From Rhizobium leucaenae USDA 9039 (GTDB lineage: Bacteria; Pseudomonadota; Alphaproteobacteria; Rhizobiales; Rhizobiaceae), in contig NZ_AUFB01000014.1 in assembly GCF_000426285.1 (NCBI RefSeq), positions 103,729-167,728 on the forward strand: 64,000 nucleotides of DNA. Direction: 5' to 3'. The notes beneath the pieces were generated by a model, which saw only the letters and a program-made list of their open reading frames with translations, made no database searches and was not told where the DNA came from. Positions within the stretch are counted from its first letter, which is position 1; each line of letters opens with the position of its first letter. Shown here piece after piece: positions 58,501 through 64,000 of the stretch. Position numbers and translations under genes: made by a program.

Positions 58501-59087
58501 GCCTGGGAAAACTTGGATCTAGCCTTAGCAGCATAAGCCTCTCACCCAATAGCGGTAGCGCGGTAGGCCAATACAGCGGTCTTTGGGGCGGCATCGGAAA
58601 ACTGTTTGGCGGCATCTCTCCGACAAGCCCGCTTTGGGCGCCAAACAGCACTCTTGGCGATGTCATCGGTCTAGCCGACGGCGGCCACGTCTCTGGCCCC
58701 GGTTCAGGCACAAGCGATAGCGTTCCTGCATGGCTTTCCAACGGCGAGTTTGTCGTCAACGCCAACGCCACCAAGAAGCACCGCGCGCTGTTGGAGAACA
58801 TCAACGGCGGCGGCAAGGGCGCTCACTTTGCCTCGGGCGGCCTCGTCACACCTGCATTGGTATCCGCGCCGCGTGCGCCTTCGTTGCGTTCAACCATGGC
58901 GGCTAGTGGCTCTGGTGGTGGCGAACCGGGCGTCCTGAACGTGCACATCAACGGCGCGAACGGCGATGACCATGTGCGGTCGCTGGTGAAGCAAGGCGTC
59001 TCTGAGGGCCTTGGCCAGTACAACGATTCGCAAGTCCGCGGCGGGTTCGGCAGCAACCAAAACAAGTGGAATGCGAGGAAGAGTTGA
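55590..59087 (+). CDS. Tail tape measure protein with transglycosylase-like insert
   Basis: 1165 residues, setting tail length (family relation roughly 0.15 nm per residue). N-terminal helical rich region, TMP_2-like AQFQDTFVSALGGQKPLTVG (near residue 170), hydrophobic segment VQLVTVGLVAGAAALIQYF (near 230), coiled coils to about 720. Residues 830-945 look like a lytic transglycosylase domain: GIDPNTALAVAKSEGGLSSW, GPFQLYKGGG, ALDHAAKNGWGAWYGAKNTG. C-terminal GGHVSGPGSGTSDSVPAWLS is the common tail end. Confidence 0.93.
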   Translation: MADQDDLIISISTDLTTVKRALTKLVGDVGTASDQISKKFDSAGKNMDRSMTTALQSRIDAMVGIGAKATNEWNGALADQGKQLDALRAKYNPLFSTINQYKSNLADLKRAYAIGAISSAEFTAAQSRERQATLASIAAIKGRNAAVEQAGRPGQNERSARPWQTANITAQFQDTFVSALGGQKPLTVGFQQGMQLADSLQTFGGGKDAIKGIAAGFASLVSPVQLVTVGLVAGAAALIQYFQSSTKTLKTMDDALKAHTDSVDLLKEAYHQLGDEIKVSLSLGGNSGVDAILRTNEVVMRAVARQQTDKFSSTLTGNNTWASTLTGNTGTSIKSLMKLPGDQAQFQPAVDALLQSARNGAPDLDTFNKSVDKTLQILSGSSDNPQALQATADAVKALGENALTVSSTIKVLGEDGKETSQSLAPFQAAIDRLKVGIADGHPDLSQFNTDIEQIGKSSGLGRVADQVIILGRELLNLNIQLKELDARKALLFNNVGPNGQLLSQGKTNTDDMGDYAAFQTQQRIAASRANQALAAQQAGINARSPFERANAARQAAAAQYNNDETPDARKQRIQQAGMLVEIQIQHDLTEAQRDRAVALNKTVEDQKLEVSLIGKTAGETAALRKEYELTSQLRIDAAKNGTQVDQKELDLIKQKSQELGQLTDAYNKANLKKDLSFERDQLFRTPQEQQVASRLQGAGQAVDLNSPEAKSIRQNLQIAEMQDTVNGFFTSIRDNVVNNGGDIGKALGDAIKTSLLNALTKASDAAIQRLTNSLVNAFLPSGNAAGGAGAGIGVAGAAAVAKVFGGSSSAAPVGAVTRAPLPDIAATTNVASYIAKAAAARGIDPNTALAVAKSEGGLSSWNMQSGVFKNGVQEPSFGPFQLYKGGGLGNEFQKQTGLDPALAQNGPAGVDFALDHAAKNGWGAWYGAKNTGISNWQGIGTGGANSSVDAVNNMAKAADAATKNLDGFGGGLGKLGSSLSSISLSPNSGSAVGQYSGLWGGIGKLFGGISPTSPLWAPNSTLGDVIGLADGGHVSGPGSGTSDSVPAWLSNGEFVVNANATKKHRALLENINGGGKGAHFASGGLVTPALVSAPRAPSLRSTMAASGSGGGEPGVLNVHINGANGDDHVRSLVKQGVSEGLGQYNDSQVRGGFGSNQNKWNARKS

Positions 59088-59191
59088 GGGGTGCGGCGAT
59101 TCCACTTTGGGTTTCGCGCTCGCAACGGCCGCACCGCTCACCTTCTATCTAGCGTTTCCGCTGACGAAATACAACCGCCCGGAGCAATATT
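59088..59191 (+). other. Short gap after tape measure, no supported gene
   Basis: Frames open here overlap the next gene heavily and lack family signs. The stretch CGGAGCAATATT contains the ribosome site of the next gene. Confidence 0.5.
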
Positions 59192-59920
59192 TTGGCCAAT
59201 TATACAAGCCTTCCGACGCTGGCCGCAAACTTCTTGGGGCCAGCGAAGACCACGTTTGACGTCGCCGGCTCAAGTATTGACGGCGGGCGAAACGGTACCG
59301 GCGAAAGCCAGACTATCGAAATGAGTGGCGGCGGCCTTGTCACCGCCACTTACGAAGACTGCAAAATTGTCCAGCCTGAACAATACGAATACGTCAATTG
59401 GCTCGGTGCCCGCTTTAACGGCGGTTTCCGCTTTCTGAATGTCCCGATCATCACCGATTGGTTTGGACCGTTCCCGAAAGTGGCCAACATCCCGACGCCA
59501 ATCATGCGGCCAATCCCGCACTCGGACGGATCGTTGTTTTCGGATGGCGCAGGATACAGCCAGGCAACCGTCTGGGGCGAGATCACCGAAGCGGCTAGCC
59601 TGAATGCCGGCATCGTCTCGATGCGCGTCTACGGGCTTGCTAGGCCGCTGCGCTGGTCTGATTGGTTTTCGATTTACCACCCGACGAAGGGCTGGCGAGC
59701 CTACCGCTATTGGGACGTTCTCGGCGTCACCGACGAAGAGAACCCAGTCTATACGCTCGCACTCGCGCCGCCCCTTCGTGAGGCGGTGACCGTCGGTACG
59801 CGCGTTGAATTCGCTCGCCCTCGCTTCGTCGCCAAGTTCCGCGGTGACTTCACCCTTCCATCGGTCGTCGAGGCGTTCTTCGTGACGCAGCAGACCATTC
59901 AGTTTTCGGAGGCGTTCTAG
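59192..59920 (+). CDS. Distal tail/baseplate protein
   Basis: 242 residues starting at TTG 59192 after GGAG. Sequence MANYTSLPTLAANFLGPAKT; beta-rich, no clear motif. GVTDEENPVYTLALAPPLRE and FARPRFVAKFRGDFTLPSVV. Position corresponds to the distal tail protein following the tape measure in GTA-type tails. Confidence 0.7.
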   Translation: MANYTSLPTLAANFLGPAKTTFDVAGSSIDGGRNGTGESQTIEMSGGGLVTATYEDCKIVQPEQYEYVNWLGARFNGGFRFLNVPIITDWFGPFPKVANIPTPIMRPIPHSDGSLFSDGAGYSQATVWGEITEAASLNAGIVSMRVYGLARPLRWSDWFSIYHPTKGWRAYRYWDVLGVTDEENPVYTLALAPPLREAVTVGTRVEFARPRFVAKFRGDFTLPSVVEAFFVTQQTIQFSEAF

Positions 59921-59936
59921 CCCCGGCGGAGAGCGC

Positions 59937-60536
59937 ATGGACTGGATTCCACCCAACATTATCGAGGCGATGCGCGGCAGCCATCAACTCGGCATCTTCC
60001 TACGTGTCGACACCGACCCGGCATTGCATCTCTGGTTTGGCGTCAACGACATCCCGGCTGGCTTTGATAGCATCGATCCGGACGGCACGGTCTATCTCGG
60101 AGGCGGCAGGCTTATCGGCGTGCCAACGCTCGAGGTGCTGGTAAACGGCACGGCCGATAGCGTCGACTTCACCGTTTCAGGCGTCGACGCAACAACTGGC
60201 GCCAAGATGCTCGACAGCATTCCAGCCGTTCGCGGTGCGACCGTGCAAATGGGCCTGACGACACTCGACGACTATTTTCAGCCGATGGGCGCCGTTGTGC
60301 CGATCTGGGCAGGAACGGCGTCACACGTCAGCGAATCTGGCGAGGCAGCGCAAGGCGAGAATTCGCCAACGCTAACGCTTTCCCTATCCGTCGTAACCGG
60401 AGAGTCAACGCGCTCGCGACCCGCACGCGTGCTGTGGTCCGACGCCATGCAGAAGTCTTTGTCACCGACCGATGACTTCTGCAAGCAAGTCCAACGCCTC
60501 GCTCGAGGCGTGCAGCCGGTCTGGCCGAATTACTAA
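59937..60536 (+). CDS. Tail hub-like protein, 199 residues
   Basis: MDWIPPNIIEAMRGSHQLGI; FLRVDTDPALHLWFGVNDIP; YLGGGRLIGVPTLEVLVNG. This fits the DUF2163-like hub component family of GTA/siphophage tails. Located between distal tail and NlpC-like genes as expected. Confidence 0.72.
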   Translation: MDWIPPNIIEAMRGSHQLGIFLRVDTDPALHLWFGVNDIPAGFDSIDPDGTVYLGGGRLIGVPTLEVLVNGTADSVDFTVSGVDATTGAKMLDSIPAVRGATVQMGLTTLDDYFQPMGAVVPIWAGTASHVSESGEAAQGENSPTLTLSLSVVTGESTRSRPARVLWSDAMQKSLSPTDDFCKQVQRLARGVQPVWPNY

Positions 60537-60557
60537 TCATTTCCGCTGAGGGGCTTC

Positions 60558-60950
60558 ATGACATTGCACGAATTCAAGGCGCTCCCGCACCGCTTTCGGT
60601 GGGGCGGGGTAGGCGGCGACGACTGCACGACATTCTGCGCCTCGTGGATTTCCGAGCAGGTTGGGATCGACCCGGCTGAACGGCTGCGGGGGACATACCG
60701 CACGGAAGAGGGCGCGCACGCGCTGCTAGATGCGGCGGGCGGCCTCGTTCCGTTCATGGCTGGCCATCTGGAGCCTCTGGGGTTCGTTCGCGCCGACACG
60801 CCAGCCGACGGCGACGTCGGCGCTATCCGCATACCGGACGGGCACGAGGTCGGCGCCATTCGATTTGGCCCGCTTTGGTTGGTGCTCACGCCCGCCGGCG
60901 TCGTCGGCAAGAAATCAGATTTTATCGCTTCTTGGAGGCTGTCTAGGTGA
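60558..60950 (+). CDS. DUF6950-type/NlpC-like tail-tip protein
   Basis: 130 residues. FRWGGVGGDDCTTFCASWIS resembles the NlpC/P60 nucleophile (G-DC), and DGDVGAIRIPDGHEVGAIRF resembles the His segment. Probable tail-tip peptidase aiding cell wall passage. Overlaps the next gene by 4 bp. Confidence 0.77.
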   Translation: MTLHEFKALPHRFRWGGVGGDDCTTFCASWISEQVGIDPAERLRGTYRTEEGAHALLDAAGGLVPFMAGHLEPLGFVRADTPADGDVGAIRIPDGHEVGAIRFGPLWLVLTPAGVVGKKSDFIASWRLSR

Positions 60951-63175
60951 AAAATGACCGCTTCTACGACCATGCCTACAGCCTACCGTTTCAGCGTCAA
61001 GTCTGGGAAGCGACACTCAAGAATACCACGACGCATTATCCCATAGCGCGCCGCGACCCGATCTTCACGCCGATTTTTACCGCCGTTTTCACGCAGCTAG
61101 GCGTCACAGGCACGATTTTCGGTGTGTCAGCAGCCGCAACGCTCGGCAGCTTGACGACAGCGATTGTCACCACGGCAATCTCTATCGGCATTCAAATGGC
61201 GCTCGCGCCGAAGCCGCCGAAGCCCGAAGACGGCAAGGTGCCAAAATCACAAGGTGTGCCTTACCGCATTTGGACGGTCGGCCGCCTGCGGTTGGCCGGT
61301 TCTTACATGCTTTGGGAGGCAAGCGGCAAGAACCTTTTCGCGGTTCAGGCCATCGCCGGCCATCGCATCAAATCGGTCAACCGCTATTGGCTTCACGACG
61401 ATGAAGTCGAGATCGATGCCAACGGCTTCACGACCAACGACGACGGCGGCCGATACGGCAACAACGTCAGAATTCAATCGCGCATCGGCGCGCCGACCGA
61501 GACAGCTTACGCGCCGCTCGTAGCCGAACTAGGCGCGTCCGGCATCTGGACCAATAATCACCGCGGCGACGGACAGACGTCCGTCATGATGATTGCGGAA
61601 AGCACCGAAGCCAAGAACCAGCAGAAGCGATTCCCATTCGGGCCGCCGTCTCTCTCGGTTGAGGTTGATGGCGCTCTCTGTTGGGATTATCGCGACCTGG
61701 CCCAAGACCCGAACAACCCCGCGACATGGGGCTGGACGCGCAATAGCGCGCTAATTCTTGCCTGGCACGAATGCTTCAACGAATTCGGGTCTCGCCGCGA
61801 CTATCGCAAAGCCATTCTTCCCGTTCTCGACATGTGGATCGAGGAAGCGGACATCTGCGACGAAGACGTGCCGTTGGCCGGCGGAGGCACAGAAAAGCGC
61901 TACCAGTGCAACGGCTGGGATACGACGGAGAACAGCCCAAAGGTTGGCACAAACGCAATTCTGGCGACCTGTGACGGCTGGATGGCGGAACGTGGCGACG
62001 GGGCGTTATTGCTCACGGTCGGCAAGTTTCGCGAGACGCGCGTCGGCACGCTGACGGACGCCGATATCATCGGCCACCAGATACAATACGACGTGCTTTT
62101 CGAGGACGAGTGTAACCGCCTCATTCCGAAATTCACCTATCCCGCGACCGACTACTCAACGTGCGATACGGACTTTTTCGAAGATACAGCGGCGCAACTT
62201 TCGGCTGGCCGTGTTCTTGCGCAAGAGGGGGATTACGGATGGTGCCATCAGTGGCGGCAGGCTCGCCGTCTTGGCAAGCGAGACTGGCTGCGCATTCAAC
62301 AGAAAGTAAAAGGCTCGATTGACGTTCGGCTGTCCGGCATCAATGCCATTTACAGCCGATGGATACGCCTAGACACGCCTATTCGACTGCCTCGCCTAAA
62401 CGGCAAGCTGATTGAAAATCGTCGTGCGCTGCTCTCCCTGATGAAGGGCGGCTTTAGCATGGAAATCAACCAGCATCCCGAAAACATCGAAGACTGGAAT
62501 CCATCCGTCGACGAGGGGATGCAGCCGCCGGTTCCGGCTTCGCCTGATCCGGATGCCATACCGACGCCAGTAATAAATCTGATTCAGGCGCAGGCAAACA
62601 ACGGCTCCGTCTTTATCCGCGTGATCATCATCGATCCTGTGGACGACAGCCTGACGCCAGCCGTGCGCTATCGCGTGCAGGACATCGGGGCGGGCGTTGC
62701 GGGCGCGTGGGTTACGCAGACGTTCGATGATGCGCCGCCGTCTGGCGGCTTCATCAGCATGAACACCAACGCCGTGCCGGTTGACGTCACGCTTGACGTC
62801 GAGGCCGCATTCATCGGCTCCAACGACAGCTACGGCGAATGGTCACCGATCGAAAGCCTTGTTTCAACTGCCGATCCGACGCCGCCTGGCGTGGTGACCG
62901 GTGCGAGCGCAACGGGTGGCGCGGGCCAAGCGACGTACAATTGGACGGCGCCGAACTCGCCCAACTATGGCGCGGCGCGGCTGTATTGGAACACGGTCAA
63001 CAACTTCTCGACAGCAACAGCTGTCAGCCCGACGGAGCTTGGTGCCCCCGGCTTGCCGGATAGCCATGTCGTGACCGGCCTTAGCGCTGGCGTCAAGTTT
63101 GGCTGGATCGTTGCGCTTAATCGCTCCGGTATTGGGGCGGCTGCCGTGGCGACCGGCTCATTCACAGTTACCTAG
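60947..63175 (+). CDS. Host-specificity/tail-tip attachment protein
   Basis: 742 residues. GTG start at 60947. N-terminal hydrophobic stretch TIFGVSAAATLGSLTTAIVT then APKPPKPEDGKVPKSQGVPY, RIWTVGRLRLAGSYMLWEAS, typical for phage J-like tips. Late part LSLMKGGFSMEINQHPENIE; C-terminal fibronectin-III-like domain TGGAGQATYNWTAPNSPNYG. Determines adsorption with the fibre. Confidence 0.85.
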   Translation: MKNDRFYDHAYSLPFQRQVWEATLKNTTTHYPIARRDPIFTPIFTAVFTQLGVTGTIFGVSAAATLGSLTTAIVTTAISIGIQMALAPKPPKPEDGKVPKSQGVPYRIWTVGRLRLAGSYMLWEASGKNLFAVQAIAGHRIKSVNRYWLHDDEVEIDANGFTTNDDGGRYGNNVRIQSRIGAPTETAYAPLVAELGASGIWTNNHRGDGQTSVMMIAESTEAKNQQKRFPFGPPSLSVEVDGALCWDYRDLAQDPNNPATWGWTRNSALILAWHECFNEFGSRRDYRKAILPVLDMWIEEADICDEDVPLAGGGTEKRYQCNGWDTTENSPKVGTNAILATCDGWMAERGDGALLLTVGKFRETRVGTLTDADIIGHQIQYDVLFEDECNRLIPKFTYPATDYSTCDTDFFEDTAAQLSAGRVLAQEGDYGWCHQWRQARRLGKRDWLRIQQKVKGSIDVRLSGINAIYSRWIRLDTPIRLPRLNGKLIENRRALLSLMKGGFSMEINQHPENIEDWNPSVDEGMQPPVPASPDPDAIPTPVINLIQAQANNGSVFIRVIIIDPVDDSLTPAVRYRVQDIGAGVAGAWVTQTFDDAPPSGGFISMNTNAVPVDVTLDVEAAFIGSNDSYGEWSPIESLVSTADPTPPGVVTGASATGGAGQATYNWTAPNSPNYGAARLYWNTVNNFSTATAVSPTELGAPGLPDSHVVTGLSAGVKFGWIVALNRSGIGAAAVATGSFTVT

Positions 63176-63176
63176 C

Positions 63177-63200
63177 GCCCGCTTTGAGCGGGCTTTTTCT
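63177..63200 (+). terminator. Intrinsic terminator before the tail fibre gene
   Basis: GCCCGC, TTTGA, GCGGGC then TTTTTCTT. Third hairpin of the same kind in the late operon. Confidence 0.75.
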
Positions 63201-63212
63201 TAGGAAAATTAT

Positions 63213-63677
63213 ATGACGTTCTCACCAAACGCCGCGACGGTGTACGCCGACGGTCCTTTTTCTGATCCGTATGAGCCTCAGAAGCCGGAAATCCGCGCCC
63301 TTCTTACTCAATACGAAAACGCAATTGACGCCTACTCGTCGGGTGCCGGCTCCATTGCCAAGTCGACTCGCGCGCTGCTGTTCGCCGATCTGGCGCACGA
63401 TGCAGATGTTACTGCGTGGGTCTATGCGGATCCAACCGTGGCCTTTAACGGCATCTACCGGAAGAGCGGCTCCTCTGGCGCTGGCTCGTGGTCCCTCATC
63501 CTGCCGCTGCCCTATTCGTTCATCATAGCCAGCGACGTAGGTGCTGGTACGCCGAACGCCATTCAGGCGACGACAAGCATTCCGGTCAGCTCTGCGGCGC
63601 TTGTTTGGCTGACGCTCGCCGATACAAACACCGGCAGCCCTGTGACTATCGTACGCATTCGGCGAGTACCGCATTAA
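63213..63677 (+). pseudogene. Tail fibre/spike protein N-terminus, truncated by insertion
   Basis: 154 residues beginning MTFSPNAATVYADGPFSDPY. Contains ADLAHDADVTAWVYADPTVA, FNGIYRKSGSSGAGSWSLIL and IQATTSIPVSS, followed by LADTNTGSPVT. In related fibres this last phrase continues into a long repeated beta region. Here it breaks at base 63651 into VRIRRVPH-stop, so the C-terminal receptor-binding part is lost in this frame. The break coincides with the start of the IS-type segment. Confidence 0.75.
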
Positions 63678-63707
63678 TTTCGTATTTGCACGTGATAAGC
63701 TCTCGCA

Positions 63708-63941
63708 ATGGATATCGACGAAGACAAGATCGACGATGCGGTGCTGGCGCTGTTGTGGCTGACGCTGCATGACGGGTATCGAGCCTGGAAGGGTTTGGAC
63801 TGGGAGACGACGGATCGTTTGTTCAAGAAGGGGCTGATCGCCGATCCGGTGAACAAGTCGAAGTCGTTGATCTTAACGGATGAAGGCCTGCAACGGTCAG
63901 AGGAGCTGTTTCGGGAACTGTTTACGCGGCCGCCGCAATAG
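63708..63941 (+). CDS. DUF6429 family protein
   Basis: 77 residues: MDIDEDKIDDAVLALLWLTL, HDGYRAWKGLDWETTDRLFK, KGLIADPVNKSKSLILTDEG. DUF6429 proteins are frequent in rhizobia next to IS66-type elements. Tail-to-tail with the transposase, overlapping 20 bp. Role in transposition unproven. Confidence 0.83.
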   Translation: MDIDEDKIDDAVLALLWLTLHDGYRAWKGLDWETTDRLFKKGLIADPVNKSKSLILTDEGLQRSEELFRELFTRPPQ

Positions 63942-64000
63942 GTGCCGCCTTTTCGGCCTTCCAAGCCCACGGCAACAACTCGTCGATCCTGTTTGCCGGG
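63922..64000 (-). CDS. IS66 family transposase (TnpC), C-terminal end only
   Basis: Minus-strand frame ends PANRIDELLPWAWKAEKAAP IAAAA-stop. The NRIDELLPW tail is the characteristic C-terminus of IS66 transposases. The gene runs off the right edge, so integrity is unknown. Confidence 0.8.
   Translation of the reverse strand, partial: PANRIDELLPWAWKAEKAAPIAAAA

Larger units (their letters stand above)
15974..64000. mobile_element. Temperate siphophage-type prophage, left end to beyond the window
   Basis: From tRNA-Phe onward every region fits a phage plan: integrase and excisionase, CI-like repressor with divergent promoters, early recombination/replication genes, primase and origin, then HNH, terminase, portal, protease, HK97-fold capsid, connectors, tail tube, chaperone, tape measure, baseplate and fibre. 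More than 48 kb is visible. The right attachment site and lysis cassette are not seen, so completeness cannot be judged. An IS66-type element is inserted near the right edge. Confidence 0.95.
63651..64000. mobile_element. IS66-type element, left end in view
   Basis: Begins about GTACGCATTCGGCGAG where the fibre reading frame diverges. Contains DUF6429 and the 3' end of an IS66-type transposase on the minus strand. IS66 termini commonly start GTA. The other end lies beyond the right edge. Confidence 0.65.

Noticed and set aside
59091..59324. 77-codon frame after the tape measure gene
   Set aside because: Overlaps the better-supported 59192 gene by more than half and has no family features.
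15898..64000. Gene transfer agent rather than prophage
   Set aside because: Tail genes resemble GTA genes, but an integrase, repressors, primase, origin-like region and terminase with HNH show a replicating temperate phage.

Overview
The window looks like the chromosome of a Rhizobium-type alphaproteobacterium (Rhizobiaceae) carrying most of a large temperate siphophage genome. The host assignment rests on a core block in the order murA, DUF2948, hisD, UPF0262, LMW phosphatase, infA, maf, yacG, tRNA-Phe. It is supported by a DUF982 gene, an IS66-type element with a DUF6429 passenger, and high-GC codon usage. No organism name was given, so this is inference.

Bases 1-15897 are chromosomal. They hold an RND efflux adaptor (lipoprotein, cut by the left edge) and its pump, a metallophosphoesterase, and a two-gene pdxA2/four-carbon acid sugar kinase operon ending in a decayed dehydrogenase tail. 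A DUF2971 islet lies beside tRNA-Thr(GGT). The murA-to-yacG housekeeping block follows, several members of which start at GTG or TTG or further downstream than the longest open frame.

Bases 15898-16033 are the left attachment end: tRNA-Phe(GAA), a palindromic terminator, then a convergent tyrosine integrase. The prophage runs from there past the right edge, so attR and the lysis genes are not in view. Its left arm (16034-19346, minus) has int, an excisionase-like gene, several tiny overlapping genes and an S24-type CI-like repressor between two promoters that share AAAGT(A/T)GC sites. A second repressor (22074-22670) has lost both S24 catalytic residues. Six ACAAATTTG-type promoter/operator sites are scattered through the early region, so there appear to be two regulatory layers.

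Bases 19582-43171 are early and replication genes: AAA ATPase, DUF669 protein, nucleotidyltransferase-like protein, a phage sliding clamp, PD-(D/E)XK nuclease, sigma-like factor, SF2 helicase, MT-A70 methylase, primase-polymerase followed by an AT-rich iteron region (probable origin), VRR-NUC and GIY-YIG nucleases. Bases 43464-63677 are the late module: terminator, tRNA-Thr(TGT), HNH, likely cos and late promoter, terminase, portal, protease, HK97 capsid, connectors, tail tube, a tail chaperone with a textbook -1 slippery site, tape measure, baseplate genes, and a tail-fibre gene apparently cut by an IS66-type element that leaves the window at the right.

The most striking pattern is a short peptide, ANDN (often AANDN), present in at least 14 prophage proteins with many synonymous codings and seen in no chromosomal gene here. 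It matches the start of the alphaproteobacterial tmRNA degradation tag. Other notable features are a ~280 bp degenerate GGNNN pentamer array, a candidate small RNA under the second repressor's operator, a tRNA ending one base before a start codon, and two opposite-strand cargo genes inside the phage operons.
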